Assembly: GCF_021117365.1 (NCBI RefSeq)
Contig: NZ_CP088262.1
Location: 4,280,501-4,344,500 of the forward strand
DNA: 64,000 nt
Source of the DNA: Nocardioides sp. cx-173
GTDB lineage: Bacteria; Actinomycetota; Actinomycetes; Propionibacteriales; Nocardioidaceae
Direction of reading: 5' to 3'
The position numbers and the translations under genes were made by a program. The notes under the pieces were generated by a model. The model was not told the origin of the DNA. It did not search any database and saw only the letters and a program-made list of their open reading frames with translations. This document shows positions 25,706 to 34,688 of this stretch, piece by piece. How positions within the stretch are numbered: position 1 is the first letter of the stretch; every line of letters starts with the position of its first letter.

Positions 25706-26464
25706 ATGCCCACGATCCTGATCACCGGGGCCTCCTCCGGTCTCGGCGCCGAGATGGCCCGCCAGTTCGCCGCGAAGGGCTACGACCTCGCCCTGTGCGC
25801 CCGTCGCCTGGAGCGGCTCGAGGAGCTGCGCGCGGAGATCGCGGCGGCGTACCCCGAGCGCCGGGTCGTCCTCCGCGCGCTCGACGTCACCGACGACGAG
25901 GCGGTCTTCGAGGTGTTCCGCGCCTTCCGCGCGGACTTCGGCACCCTCGACCGGGTCGTCATCAACGCCGGCCTCGGCAAGGGTGCGGCCCTCGGCACCG
26001 GCCGCTTCGACGCCAACCGCGAGACGGCGATGACCAACTTCGTCGCCGCCCTCGCCCAGACCGAGGCGGCGATGGAGATCTTCCGCGACCAGGAGTTCGG
26101 CCACCTGGTGATGGTCTCCTCGATGTCGGCGCTACGCGGGATGCCGAAGTCGATGACGACGTACGCCGCCACGAAGGCCGGCGCGGCGATGCTCGCCGAG
26201 GGCATCCGCACCGAGCTCTACGGCAAGCCGCTGGGCGAGCGGCTCAAGGTCACCGTCCTCTACCCCGGCTACATCGCCTCGGAGATGAACGACGCGGTCG
26301 CCGACAGGCCGCCGTTCCTCGTCTCCACCGAGAAGGGCGTGCGCTCCATGGTCTCCGCCATCGAGAGACAGGTCGCCGACGCCTGCGTCCCACCCCTCCC
26401 CTGGGCCCCCCTCTCCCTGCTCATGAAGCACGCCCCGCTGCCGGTCCTCAAGCGCCTCATCTAG
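25706..26464 (+). CDS. Short-chain dehydrogenase/reductase
   Basis: This is a 252-residue classical SDR. It has the cofactor motif TGASSGLG at residues 7-14, LCARRLERLEEL after beta-2 (an Arg that favours NADP), the INAGLGKG structural motif, and the active site VSSMSAL...YAATKAG with the Ser, Tyr and Lys in place. The C-terminus ends with a hydrophobic stretch (LPWAPLSLLMKHAPLPVLKRLI) that may lie on a membrane, as in lipid-acting SDRs. The substrate is unknown. No clear ribosome binding site is seen; a CAGACT six bases before the ATG would fit a leaderless start. Confidence 0.9.
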   Translation: MPTILITGASSGLGAEMARQFAAKGYDLALCARRLERLEELRAEIAAAYPERRVVLRALDVTDDEAVFEVFRAFRADFGTLDRVVINAGLGKGAALGTGRFDANRETAMTNFVAALAQTEAAMEIFRDQEFGHLVMVSSMSALRGMPKSMTTYAATKAGAAMLAEGIRTELYGKPLGERLKVTVLYPGYIASEMNDAVADRPPFLVSTEKGVRSMVSAIERQVADACVPPLPWAPLSLLMKHAPLPVLKRLI

Positions 26465-26473
26465 GTCGCCGTC

Positions 26474-26539
26474 GGGATAGTCCCGGACGAATGTGTCGTT
26501 CCAGCGGCCGAAAAGCGACACAAACGTCCGGGACTACCC
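26474..26539. terminator. Bidirectional hairpin between convergent genes
   Basis: TAGTCCCGGACG and TGTGTCG on the left pair with CGACACA and CGTCCGGGACTA on the right, with a small AA/AA internal mismatch and a 17-base loop. The position between two convergent stop codons fits a two-way terminator. There is no U-tract. Confidence 0.65.
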
Positions 26540-26544
26540 CACCC

Positions 26545-27213
26545 TCAGCGGTAGGTCAGCATCTCGCCGCGCAGGTGGGTGTGCTCGTTGAAGGTGAGCA
26601 GGCGGGCGCCCGTCGAGCCGACGACCACACGGGTGACCGAGGAGTTGACCATGACCGTGTTGAAGCGCGACCAGACGCGAGCCGCGGTGGCGGGGTCGCC
26701 CTCCGGGTCGGTCAGGGCCGCGGCGACGACGGCGATGGTGCCGCCGGAGCTGACGACCACGACCGTGCGGCCGGGCCCGGCCTCCGCGACCGCGGCGCCC
26801 AGCGAGGAGCGGACCCGGGCGACGAAGCCGGCGTAGGTCTCGGAGAAGCCGTGCGCCTCCCCCGCGCTCCAGCGCGCGGTCGCCCGCTCGAAGAGCTGCT
26901 GGAAGGTACGGCGGTCGAGCGGACCGGGCGGCAGGTCGGGCTGGGCGGTGACCAGCCCGACGTGGTCGAACTCGTCCCAGCCGGGGTCCACGGTCACCGG
27001 CACGTCGTGCCAGCCGCCGCCCGCCGCGATCGCCTCCGCGGTCTCGCGGTGGCGCCGCATGCCGCCGCGGACCACCAGCGCCGGCGCGACGTCCTGGTCG
27101 CGCAGCCGGGCGCCGAGCACGCGGCCCTGCGCCCACCCTTTCTCGGACAGCACGTCGTAGTCGTCCGCGCCGAACGACGCCTGGCCGTGGCGCACCAGCA
27201 GGAGCTGCCCCAT
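26545..27213 (-). CDS. Histidine phosphatase family protein (phosphoglycerate-mutase-like)
   Basis: This is a 222-residue member of the histidine phosphatase superfamily. LLVRHGQASF near the N-terminus carries the phospho-accepting His9. GGMRRHRETAEAI supplies the second Arg, and VVVVSSGGTIAVVAAAL holds the usual H-to-S/G loop, where the family's second histidine appears to be replaced by SSGG. That change would weaken catalysis or alter the substrate. It is the last gene of a four-gene operon with an acyl-CoA dehydrogenase, and overlaps the kinase-like gene by one base (TGATG). Confidence 0.85.
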   Translation of the reverse strand: MGQLLLVRHGQASFGADDYDVLSEKGWAQGRVLGARLRDQDVAPALVVRGGMRRHRETAEAIAAGGGWHDVPVTVDPGWDEFDHVGLVTAQPDLPPGPLDRRTFQQLFERATARWSAGEAHGFSETYAGFVARVRSSLGAAVAEAGPGRTVVVVSSGGTIAVVAAALTDPEGDPATAARVWSRFNTVMVNSSVTRVVVGSTGARLLTFNEHTHLRGEMLTYR

Positions 27214-28295
27214 CAGCCGGCCGACACGAGCGAGCGGCAGCGGGTCTCGAGGTAGCCGACCGCGGGGCCGAAGACGGCGTACTGCTGGTTGGTGGTCTGC
27301 CCGTGGAAGTAGCGGTACCAGATCTGCTGGGCGATCACGGCCAGCCGGAACAGCCCGAACACCTCGTAGAAGCGCCACCGCTGGGGCGTCATGTCGAAGC
27401 CCATGCGCTCGCAGTAGCGCTCCACGACCTGCGCGCGCGTGCACATGCCCGGCGTCGTGGTCGGCTGGCGGCGGAACATCTGGAAGAACTCGTCGTCGCC
27501 GGCCTCGACCCAGTACGAGAGCATCCCGCCGAGGTCCATCAGCGGGTCGCCGACGGTGGCCATCTCCCAGTCGAGGACGCCGACCACGCGCATCGGGTCG
27601 TCGGCGTCGAGGACCAGGTTGTCGAACCGGAAGTCGTTGTGGATCATCCGCTGGCCGACGTCGGCCGGCTTGTGCTCCTCGAGCCACGCCACGATGTCGG
27701 ACCAGTCGCCGGTGTCGTCGGTGCGGGCGTCGGCGAACCGCCGGGTCCAGCCGGCCAGCTGACGGTCGACGTAGCCGTCGCCTCGGCTGTACGCCGCCAG
27801 CTCGGGCGCCGCGGACACGTCCACCGAGTGCAGCGCCACCAGCACGTCGAGCACGCTCTCGCACAGCCGCGACACCTCCTCGGGCGGCAGCTCCCAGGGC
27901 AGGTCGCGGCGCGGGATCGTGCCCTCGATGCGCTCCATCACGTAGAAGTCCGAGCCGATGACCGACTCGTCGGTGCAGTGGCCGACCATCGTGGCGACGT
28001 ACGGGAAGAGCGGCGCCAGCGCACGCTGGATGACGAACTCGCGGCCCATGTCGTGCGCTCCGGCGGCCTTCACGCCCGCGGGCGGGCGGCGCAGGATCAG
28101 GTCGCGCGCGGGGTAGCGCAGCAGGTAGGTCAGGTTGGAGGCTCCGCCGGGGAACTGCCGCACCTCCGGCGTGCCGTCGAGGTCGTCACGGAAGGCCAGC
28201 GCGTGCTCGCGCAGCCAGCCGGCGACCCCCTCGACATCGAAGGCGTCCTCGTCGCGGACCGGCGTGGCCGGGTTGCCGGCGTCGCGGTCGCTCAT
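27213..28295 (-). CDS. Phosphotransferase family protein (APH/ACAD10-type kinase fold)
   Basis: This is a 360-residue protein with an aminoglycoside-phosphotransferase-like fold. The catalytic loop is MIHNDFRFDNLVLD (HxD...N), and the metal-binding motif is VLDWEMATVGDPLMDLG. The nucleotide-binding N-lobe contains FPGGASNLTYLLRY and LILRRPPAG. Proteins like this are found next to, or fused with, acyl-CoA dehydrogenases of the ACAD10/11 type, where they phosphorylate hydroxy-acyl-CoAs before dehydration. The presence of an ACAD11-like gene in the same operon supports that role. It is coupled to both neighbours by overlaps. Confidence 0.9.
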   Translation of the reverse strand: MSDRDAGNPATPVRDEDAFDVEGVAGWLREHALAFRDDLDGTPEVRQFPGGASNLTYLLRYPARDLILRRPPAGVKAAGAHDMGREFVIQRALAPLFPYVATMVGHCTDESVIGSDFYVMERIEGTIPRRDLPWELPPEEVSRLCESVLDVLVALHSVDVSAAPELAAYSRGDGYVDRQLAGWTRRFADARTDDTGDWSDIVAWLEEHKPADVGQRMIHNDFRFDNLVLDADDPMRVVGVLDWEMATVGDPLMDLGGMLSYWVEAGDDEFFQMFRRQPTTTPGMCTRAQVVERYCERMGFDMTPQRWRFYEVFGLFRLAVIAQQIWYRYFHGQTTNQQYAVFGPAVGYLETRCRSLVSAG

Positions 28296-29047
28296 GCGCC
28301 GACCTCGTCGAGCTTGGCCGCCTGCGCGCGCATGACCGCGTCGTACGTCGCCCGATCGGCCTGCTTGAGGCCGTAGGCGTCCCGGGCCGCCTGGTCGGGC
28401 ACGATCACCTCGTCGCCGCGGTCGAGGCCCTCGAGCACCGCCGCGGCGATGTCGTCGGCGCTGAACGGCGAGGTCTCGACCAGCCGGCCGACCACGCCGG
28501 CCAGCGCGGAGTCGGCGCCGCGCATGGAGGACATCAGGTTGGTGCGGAAGTACGACGGGCAGACGACGTGGGCGCTCACGCCGTACGCCGCCAGCTCGTG
28601 ACCGGTGGTCTCGGTGAGCGCGACGACCGCCGCCTTGCTGGCGTTGTAGGACGCCATGCCGGCGGGGTGGACGAGGCCGGCGAGCGAGGCGATGTTGACG
28701 ATGCGCCCGGAGCGCTGGCGCTTGAGCATCGGCACGAACGTCCGGGTGCCGCGCACCGCGCCGAACAGGTTGATCTCCATGATCCACTGCCACTCGTCCA
28801 GCGTGGCGACGTCGAGCCGGCCGCCGCCCGCGACGCCGGCGTTGTTGACCAGGACGTCCAGCCCGCCCCACGTCGACTCCACGTGGGCGAGTGCCACGGC
28901 CCAGTCGTCGTCGCTGGTGATGTCGAGGCGCAGATCGGCCCCGTCGGCGACGTCCGTGCGCAGCACCTCGTCGCCGCGCGCCTCGAAGGCCGCGGCCAGC
29001 GCCGCCCCCAGCCCCGACGCGGCGCCGGTGACGAGGACCCGGCTCAC
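28292..29047 (-). CDS. Short-chain dehydrogenase/reductase
   Basis: This is a 251-residue classical SDR with TGAASGLGAALA (cofactor loop), an Asp-containing RTDVADG after beta-2 that favours NAD, NNAGVAGGG, and the active site NIASLAG...YNASKAA. The start GTG overlaps the stop of the acyl-CoA dehydrogenase gene (GTGA), and its end overlaps the kinase-like gene. Within this operon it probably oxidises a hydroxyacyl or alcohol intermediate of the compound handled by the dehydrogenase and kinase-like proteins. The exact substrate is not visible. Confidence 0.9.
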   Translation of the reverse strand: MSRVLVTGAASGLGAALAAAFEARGDEVLRTDVADGADLRLDITSDDDWAVALAHVESTWGGLDVLVNNAGVAGGGRLDVATLDEWQWIMEINLFGAVRGTRTFVPMLKRQRSGRIVNIASLAGLVHPAGMASYNASKAAVVALTETTGHELAAYGVSAHVVCPSYFRTNLMSSMRGADSALAGVVGRLVETSPFSADDIAAAVLEGLDRGDEVIVPDQAARDAYGLKQADRATYDAVMRAQAAKLDEVGA

Positions 29048-30300
29048 CGCTTGGCTCCGTACGGGCCGAGCTCGAGACGGGCGACGACGCCGAGGTGCAC
29101 CTCGTCCGGCCCGTCCGCCAGGCGCAGCGACCGGGCCGAGGTCCACGCGGCGGCGAGCGGGAAGTCCTCCGAGAGGCCGCCGCCGCCGTGGATCTGCATC
29201 GCGAAGTCGATGACCTGCTGGGCCATCCGCGGCACCGCGACCTTGATCTGCGACACCTCGGACAGCGCGTTGAGCGGGCCGCCGACGTCGAGCTTCCAGG
29301 CGGCGTTGAGCACCAGCAGCCGGGCCTGGTCGATGGCGATCCGCGCCTCGGCGATCCGCTCGCGGTTGCCGCCCAGGTTGACCAGCGGCTTGCCGAACGC
29401 CGTGCGCTCGGTGCCGCGCTCGCAGGCCTTCTGCAGGGCCAGCTCGGCCAGCCCGATGAGCCGCATGCAGTGGTGGACGCGACCCGGCCCGAGGCGGCCC
29501 TGGGCGATGCCGAAGGCCTCTCCCGGCCCGCTGAGGATGTTGGTCACCGGGACCCGGACGTCGGTGAAGGACACCTCGCCGTGGCCCAGCGGCTCGTCGT
29601 ACAGGCCCATCACGCTGAGCATCCGCTCCACCTTGACGCCGGGGGTGTCGCGCGGCACGAGCACCATGGAGTGGCGGTGGTGACGGTCGGCGTCGGGGTC
29701 GGTGAGCCCCATGAACACCAGGATCTTGCAGTCCGGGTGGCCGATGCCGGTGGACCACCACTTGCGCCCGTTGATGACGACCTCGTCCCCGTCGACGACG
29801 GCCGTGGCCTCCATGTTGGTGGCGTCCGAGGACGCGACGCCGGGCTCGGTCATCGTGAACGCCGAGCGGATCCGGCCGTCCAGCAGCGGCTCGAGCCACT
29901 CGCGGCGCTGCGCCTCGGTGCCGTAGCGCAGCAGCACCTCCATGTTGCCGGTGTCGGGGGCGTTGCAGTTGAGCACCAGCGGCGCGATCGCGGAGCGGCC
30001 GGTGAGCTCGGCGATCGGCGCGTAGTCGACGTTGGTCAGCCCCTCGCCGCCGTCGGTGCCGAACCGTGCGGCGTACTCGCCGGCGTGCTCGTGGGGCAGG
30101 AAGAGGTTCCACAGCCCCCGCTCGCGCGCCTTGGCCTTGAGCTCCTCGATCAGCGGCAGCGGCTGCCACGGGTCGCCCGTACGGCGGGCCTCCGCGAGGT
30201 CGCGGTGGTAGTCCTCCTCCGCCGGCTCGATCTCGGTCTCGATGAAGTCCTTGACGCGGGCGGTCAGGTCGGCGGCGCGCGGTGAGGGAGAGAAGTCCAC
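29044..30300 (-). CDS. Acyl-CoA dehydrogenase, ACAD10/11-like
   Basis: This is a 418-residue acyl-CoA dehydrogenase. It opens with DFSPSPRAADLTARVKDF, a typical N-terminus of the ACAD10/11-like group. FTMTEPGVASSDATNMEATA (FAD/substrate), KWWSTGIGHPDCKILVFMGL, and IHGGGGLSEDFPLAAAWTSARSLRLADGPDEVH follow. The group acts on hydroxylated or long acyl-CoAs together with an APH-like kinase, which is encoded two genes downstream. I start at the GTG seven bases after a TACTGT box, which makes it leaderless and gives the usual family N-terminus. A GTG three codons earlier is the alternative. Confidence 0.9.
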   Translation of the reverse strand: MDFSPSPRAADLTARVKDFIETEIEPAEEDYHRDLAEARRTGDPWQPLPLIEELKAKARERGLWNLFLPHEHAGEYAARFGTDGGEGLTNVDYAPIAELTGRSAIAPLVLNCNAPDTGNMEVLLRYGTEAQRREWLEPLLDGRIRSAFTMTEPGVASSDATNMEATAVVDGDEVVINGRKWWSTGIGHPDCKILVFMGLTDPDADRHHRHSMVLVPRDTPGVKVERMLSVMGLYDEPLGHGEVSFTDVRVPVTNILSGPGEAFGIAQGRLGPGRVHHCMRLIGLAELALQKACERGTERTAFGKPLVNLGGNRERIAEARIAIDQARLLVLNAAWKLDVGGPLNALSEVSQIKVAVPRMAQQVIDFAMQIHGGGGLSEDFPLAAAWTSARSLRLADGPDEVHLGVVARLELGPYGAKR

Positions 30301-30307
30301 GTACCGC

Positions 30308-30313
30308 ACAGTA
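30308..30313 (-). promoter_or_regulatory. Leaderless -10 box (TACTGT) of the ACAD operon
   Basis: TACTGT on the minus strand, seven bases, then the GTG start. The divergent lipoprotein gene begins only 30 bases away on the other strand, so the two promoters overlap. Confidence 0.5.
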
Positions 30314-30329
30314 GTGCGACGATGCCCAA

Positions 30330-30872
30330 GTGCTGACCCGTCTGCGCGTCCTCGCGGCCGTCGCCCTGGTGGCGCTGCTCGCCGCCGGCTGCAGCTCGAC
30401 CGAGGAGGAGGAGCGCGCAGACGTCGACGAGGCCGCCCTGCGCGACGGGCTCGTGGCCCTGTGGGTGGGCGACGACGAGACGGCGATGGACACCGCCACG
30501 GGCGAGTGCTTCGCCGACGCGCTGCTCGACGCGGCCACGCCCGAGCAGCTGCGCGACGCGGGCATCCTCGACGTGTCCTACGCCGTGGTCGACGAGCTGG
30601 CGTTCCTCGACGAGGCGGGGGCGGGGCTGTGGGCGGAGGCCCAGTTCGCCTGCACCGACTTCGTCGAGGAGTCGGTCCGCGCCCAGGTCGCCGCAACCAA
30701 GGGCCGGGTCGACCGGGACGCGTACGGAAACTGCCTGCGCAGCGCGCTGACCGAGGACCAGCAGCGCGCCGCCGCCGAGCAGTCGCTCATGGGCGACCTT
30801 GACGGCGACGCGGTGGCGGCCTTCAGCGCCGCACAGCTCACCTGCGTCCAGCAGGCCCTCCCACCCGACTGA
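30330..30872 (+). CDS. Small secreted lipoprotein of unknown function
   Basis: This is a 180-residue protein with a lipoprotein signal peptide (VLAAVALVALLAAGC, Cys near residue 21) and an acidic linker (STEEEERADVDE). The rest looks helical and contains four cysteines (GECFADALL, FACTDFVEE, GNCLRSALT, LTCVQQALPPD) that could form two disulfides. I know no family for it; similar four-cysteine lipoproteins are common in actinobacteria. It starts with GTG, has no ribosome binding site, and is divergent from the acyl-CoA dehydrogenase operon. A GACGAT box six bases upstream would allow leaderless expression. Confidence 0.75.
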   Translation: MLTRLRVLAAVALVALLAAGCSSTEEEERADVDEAALRDGLVALWVGDDETAMDTATGECFADALLDAATPEQLRDAGILDVSYAVVDELAFLDEAGAGLWAEAQFACTDFVEESVRAQVAATKGRVDRDAYGNCLRSALTEDQQRAAAEQSLMGDLDGDAVAAFSAAQLTCVQQALPPD

Positions 30873-30896
30873 CCCGTCACCAACTGCACGAAATCA

Positions 30897-30933
30897 CCGC
30901 TGACCCGTCAGAAAGTTTCTGACGGGTCAGCGG
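30897..30933. terminator. 37-bp perfect palindrome, copy 1
   Basis: Arms CCGCTGACCCGTCAGAAA and TTTCTGACGGGTCAGCGG flank a single G. It lies between convergent genes and should terminate transcription both ways, with a T-run inside the arm. An identical 37-bp copy lies 32 kb away, before the gabD-like gene. A ten-base partial copy (TGACCCGTCA) precedes it at the stop codon of the lipoprotein gene. Confidence 0.8.
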
Positions 30934-30952
30934 GGGTGGGGCTGGGCGGGGC

Positions 30953-33142
30953 TCAGGCGGGGAAGGAGCCGCCGGTCTCCGCGAGGTTGCGCAGCCACGG
31001 GGTGGGGGCGAAGCGCTCGCCGTACGTCGCCGCGAGCTCGTCGGCGCGCTTGACGAACGCCGTCAGGCCGATCTCGCCGTCGGCACCCTCGTAGCCGGTC
31101 ATGAACTGGGCCGCACCGCCGGTCATCGGCGGGAAGCCGATGCCCATGATGGAGCCGATGTTGGCGGCCGCCGCGGACTCGATCACGCCCTCCTCGAAGC
31201 ACTTGGCGGTCTCGAGCGCCTCGGCGAAGAGCATCCGGTCCTTCACGTCCTGCAGCGGGATCTGCTCCTCGGCGACCGGGAACAGCTCGGCCAGGCCCGA
31301 CCAGAGGGACTGACGCTTGCCGTCCTCGTAGTCGTAGAAGCCGGCGCCGCGCAGGCGGCCGGCGCGGCCGGCCTCCAGCATCCGGTCGACGACCGCGGTG
31401 CCCGGGTGCTCCGGCGCGGGCGAGCCCTCGCGCTCGGCGGCCTCGCGGGTGGCCTTGGCGATCTTGGCCATGAGCTCGAGGTTCAGCTCGTCGGAGAGCT
31501 GGAGCACGGGGGCGGGGTAGCCGGCCTGGGTCGTGGCGCGCTCGATGGTCCAGGGGCGCACGCCCTCAGCCAGCATGGCCATGCCCTCGTTGACCATGAA
31601 GCCGATGACGCGCGAGGTGTAGAACCCGCGGCTGTCGTTGACGACGATCGGCGTCTTGCGGATCTGCTGCACGACGTCGTAGGCCTTGGCCAGCGCCGCG
31701 TCCGAGGTCGCCTTGCCCTTGATGATCTCGACCAGCGGCATCTTGTCGACGGGGCTGAAGAAGTGCAGCCCGATGAAGTCGGCCGGGCGGTCGACGCCCT
31801 CCGCGAGCTCGGTGATCGGCAGCGTCGAGGTGTTGGAGCACAGGAGCGCGTCCTTGTTGACGTACGGCGCGATCTCGGCGAAGACCTTGTGCTTGAGGGA
31901 CGGGTCCTCGAAGACGGCCTCGATGACCAGGTCGCAGCCGGCGAGGTCGGACGGGTCGGTCGTGGCGGTGATCCGTCCGAGCAGCTCGTCCTTCTTCTCC
32001 GGGGTGGACTTGCCGCGCGAGATCGCCTTGTCCAGCAGCTTCTCCGAGTAGGCCTTGCCCTTGTCGGCGCTGGCCTGCTCGACGTCCTTGAGCACGACCT
32101 CCATGCCGGCCCGGGCGCAGGAGTAGGCGATGCCGGCGCCCATCATGCCGGCGCCGAGGACGCCTACCTTGGTGGCCTGGAACGGCTCGAACCCATCGGG
32201 GCGCAGCGAGCCGGAGTTGATGGCCTGCAGGTCGAAGAAGAACGCCTGGATCATGTTCTTCGAGCCCTGGTTGACGATCAGGTTGGTGAGGTAGCGCGAC
32301 TCGATGCGCGAGGCGGTGTCGAAGTCGACCTGCGCGCCCTCGACCGCGGCGCTGAGGATCGCGCGGGCGGCGGGGTAGACGGCGCCCTTGGTCTGCTTGC
32401 GCAGCAGCGCGGGGAACGCCGGCAGGAAGCCCGCCAGCGCCGGGGACTTCGGCGTACCGCCGGGCATCTTGTAGCCGGGCGCGTCCCAGGGGTTCTGCGC
32501 GGCCTCGGGGTTGGCCTTGATCCACGCCTTCGCGGCGGGCACGAGGTCCTCGCGGGTGGCGACGAGCTCGTCGACCAGGCCCTTCTCCTTGGCGGTGGCC
32601 GGGTTGAACTGGGTGCCCTGCAGCAGTACGTCCATCAGGCCGGACTGCAGCCCGAGCAGGCGCACGATGCGGGTGACCCCGCCGCCGCCGGGCAGCAGCC
32701 CCAGGCTGGACTCGGGCAGGCCGAGCTTGACCTTGGCGTCGTCGACGACGATGCGGTGGTTGGTGGCCAGCGCGATCTCGAAGCCGCCGCCGAGCGCGGC
32801 GCCGTTGATGGCGGCCACGACCGGACGGGGGTACTTCTCGAGGCGGCGCAGGCCGGCCTTGACGCTCTCGGCGAGCTCGAAGACCGAGGCGGCGTCGTCC
32901 TGGGTCGCCTGCACCATGGACTTGAGGTTGCCGCCGGCGAAGAAGGTCTTCTTGGCGCTCGTCACCACGACGCCCGTCACGTCGTCGACCTCGGCGTAGA
33001 GCCGGTCGACGGCGTCGTTCATCGAGGAGATGTAGAGCTCGTTCATGGTGTTGGCGCTCGACGTCGGGTCGTCGAGGATCAGCGTGACGATGCCGTCGGC
33101 GTCGCGCTCGTAGTGCACTGCGGTCTGGGTCGTGGTGCTCAT
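30953..33142 (-). CDS. fadB: Fatty-acid oxidation complex alpha subunit (hydratase/3-hydroxyacyl-CoA dehydrogenase)
   Basis: This 729-residue bifunctional enzyme performs the second and third steps of beta-oxidation. The N-terminal crotonase domain has [24 protein letters not shown] and [19 protein letters not shown]. The 3-hydroxyacyl-CoA dehydrogenase part begins with [15 protein letters not shown] near residue 325 and includes [12 protein letters not shown] and [15 protein letters not shown]. The C-terminal dehydrogenase repeats follow ([22 protein letters not shown]). AGGA lies seven bases before the ATG. The thiolase partner is the next gene upstream, across a 179-base gap filled with repeats. 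The pair corresponds to FadB/FadA (Rv0860/Rv0859) of mycobacteria. Confidence 0.95.
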   Translation of the reverse strand: MSTTTQTAVHYERDADGIVTLILDDPTSSANTMNELYISSMNDAVDRLYAEVDDVTGVVVTSAKKTFFAGGNLKSMVQATQDDAASVFELAESVKAGLRRLEKYPRPVVAAINGAALGGGFEIALATNHRIVVDDAKVKLGLPESSLGLLPGGGGVTRIVRLLGLQSGLMDVLLQGTQFNPATAKEKGLVDELVATREDLVPAAKAWIKANPEAAQNPWDAPGYKMPGGTPKSPALAGFLPAFPALLRKQTKGAVYPAARAILSAAVEGAQVDFDTASRIESRYLTNLIVNQGSKNMIQAFFFDLQAINSGSLRPDGFEPFQATKVGVLGAGMMGAGIAYSCARAGMEVVLKDVEQASADKGKAYSEKLLDKAISRGKSTPEKKDELLGRITATTDPSDLAGCDLVIEAVFEDPSLKHKVFAEIAPYVNKDALLCSNTSTLPITELAEGVDRPADFIGLHFFSPVDKMPLVEIIKGKATSDAALAKAYDVVQQIRKTPIVVNDSRGFYTSRVIGFMVNEGMAMLAEGVRPWTIERATTQAGYPAPVLQLSDELNLELMAKIAKATREAAEREGSPAPEHPGTAVVDRMLEAGRAGRLRGAGFYDYEDGKRQSLWSGLAELFPVAEEQIPLQDVKDRMLFAEALETAKCFEEGVIESAAAANIGSIMGIGFPPMTGGAAQFMTGYEGADGEIGLTAFVKRADELAATYGERFAPTPWLRNLAETGGSFPA

Positions 33143-33150
33143 CTGGGTGT

Positions 33151-33221
33151 CCTGTTCTGGAGTCGGTGGTTGAGGTGCGAGGGCCGCTGGGCCCGAGCCT
33201 CGAAACCACCTGTTCTGGAGT
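33151..33221. repeat. REP-like palindrome, copy 3, flanked by 13-bp direct repeats
   Basis: A 45-bp element beginning GGTGGTTGAGGTGCGAG and ending GAGCCTCGAAACCA sits exactly between two copies of CCTGTTCTGGAGT. The arrangement looks like an insertion with a target duplication just upstream of the fadB ribosome binding site. Confidence 0.75.
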
Positions 33222-33248
33222 TGTGCTGCAGGCCTGCGCTCAGCTCAC

Positions 33249-33307
33249 GGGGTCTCGACACGCGGGTCACGGCTTCGTTCCTCAGCCGTGCCGCTCGCTC
33301 GACCACC
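33249..33307. repeat. REP-like palindrome, copy 4 (compound form)
   Basis: This 59-bp element starts GGGGTCTCGACACGCGG and ends CTCGCTCGACCACC. A smaller inner hairpin, CACGGCT ... AGCCGTG, sits between related outer arms. It lies just after the fadA stop codon and shares the terminal TCGA-ACCACC motif with the other copies, so it may act as the fadA terminator or as an mRNA-stabilising hairpin. Confidence 0.6.
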
Positions 33308-33321
33308 ATCAGCGGGTCCGC

Positions 33322-34533
33322 TCACACCAGCTCGACGATGGTCGCGATACCCATGCCGCCGCCGACGCAGAGCGTGGCCAGGCCGCGGCGCAGGTCGCGG
33401 CGCTGCAGCTCGTCGATGAGGGTGCCGAGGATCATCGCGCCGGTCGCGCCGAGCGGGTGGCCCATGGCGATCGCGCCGCCGTTGACGTTGGTGATGTCGT
33501 GGCTGATGCCCATGTCGCGCATGAACCGCATCGCGACGGCGGCGAACGCCTCGTTGATCTCGAACAGGTCGATGTCGTCGACGCCCAAGCCGGCCTTGGC
33601 CAGCGCCTTGCGGGCCGCCGGGGCAGGACCGGTCAGCATGATCACCGGGTCGGCGCCGGAGACGGCGGTCGCCAGGATGCGCGCGCGCGGGGTGAGGCCG
33701 AGGTCGGTGCCGACCTGCTCGGAGCCGATCGCCATGACCGCGGCGCCGTCGACGATGCCCGAGGAGTTGCCGGCGTGGTGGACGTGGTTGATCTTCTCGA
33801 TCCAGTGGTACTTCTCCAGCGCCACGTCGTCGAAGCCGGCGTCGGCGCCGATCTGCGCGAACGACGCCTTGAGGCCCGCGAGGCCCTCGGGGCTGGTGTC
33901 GGGGCGGATCGTCTCGTCGTGGTCGAGGATGGTGAGGCCGCTGGCGTCCTTGACCGGGATGACCGCGCCACCGAAGTAGCCGTTGGCCCAGGCCTTCGCG
34001 GCGCGGTGGTGCGACTCGGCGGCGTAGGCGTCGACGTCACCGCGGTCCCAGCCCTCGATGGTGGCGATGAGGTCGGCGCCGATGCCCTGCGGGACGAAGC
34101 CGGTCTTGAGCGCGGTGGCCGGGTCGGAGGCCCAGGCGCCGCCGTCGGAGCCCATCGGCACCCGGCTCATCGACTCGACGCCGCCGGCGAGGATCAGGTC
34201 CTCGAAGCCGCCGCGGACGCGGGACGCGGCCTGGTTGACCGCCTCGAGGCCCGAGGCGCAGAAGCGGTTGAGCTGGACGCCCGCGACCGTGTCGGGGTAG
34301 CCGGCCGCGAGCGCGGCGGTCTTGGCGATGTCGCCGCCCTGGTCGCCGACCGGGGTGACGACACCGAGCACGACGTCGTCGACGCGGGCCGGGTCCAGGC
34401 CGGGGTTGCGCTCCTTGACGGCGTCGAGCAGGCCGACCACCAGGTCGACGGGCTTGACCTCGTGCAGGGAGCCGTTGGCCTTGCCCTTGCCGCGCGGCGT
34501 ACGGATGTGGTCGTACACGAATGCTTCTGCCAT
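33322..34533 (-). CDS. fadA: Acetyl-CoA acyltransferase (3-ketoacyl-CoA thiolase)
   Basis: This 403-residue thiolase cleaves 3-ketoacyl-CoA to acetyl-CoA and a shortened acyl-CoA. The nucleophilic Cys is in [13 protein letters not shown] near residue 90. The His of [18 protein letters not shown] and the second Cys of [13 protein letters not shown] complete the triad. GAGGAC lies upstream of the ATG. The gene is divergent from a MerR-type regulator across a strong palindromic operator, and upstream of fadB, with which it forms the beta-oxidation complex. Full length, no missing motif. Confidence 0.95.
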   Translation of the reverse strand: MAEAFVYDHIRTPRGKGKANGSLHEVKPVDLVVGLLDAVKERNPGLDPARVDDVVLGVVTPVGDQGGDIAKTAALAAGYPDTVAGVQLNRFCASGLEAVNQAASRVRGGFEDLILAGGVESMSRVPMGSDGGAWASDPATALKTGFVPQGIGADLIATIEGWDRGDVDAYAAESHHRAAKAWANGYFGGAVIPVKDASGLTILDHDETIRPDTSPEGLAGLKASFAQIGADAGFDDVALEKYHWIEKINHVHHAGNSSGIVDGAAVMAIGSEQVGTDLGLTPRARILATAVSGADPVIMLTGPAPAARKALAKAGLGVDDIDLFEINEAFAAVAMRFMRDMGISHDITNVNGGAIAMGHPLGATGAMILGTLIDELQRRDLRRGLATLCVGGGMGIATIVELV

Positions 34534-34591
34534 GACCGTCCTCGGTGTTGTGGTGACGTGCTGGTGTGTCGTGGGTCGAGCGCCCCCCCAT

Positions 34592-34618
34592 GATTGTGAC
34601 ACTATCGGTGTCACAATC
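34592..34618. promoter_or_regulatory. Palindromic operator between fadA and the MerR gene
   Basis: Perfect 11-base arms GATTGTGACAC and GTGTCACAATC are separated by TATCG. The site sits in the divergent promoter region, about 60-70 bases from each start codon. It is the obvious binding site for the adjacent MerR-family protein, which would then control both its own gene and fadAB. Confidence 0.75.
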
Positions 34619-34688
34619 GTCAAGGGCAGCCGTGTGGGCTGACTCACCCGCGGGCCGCACGAGCCCTCGACCCTCGAAGGAGGCAGGC

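Noticed and set aside
33249..33307. A tRNA-like or small RNA fold in the fadA-fadB gap
   Set aside because: The stems match the REP family ends rather than cloverleaf geometry, and no anticodon arm is present.
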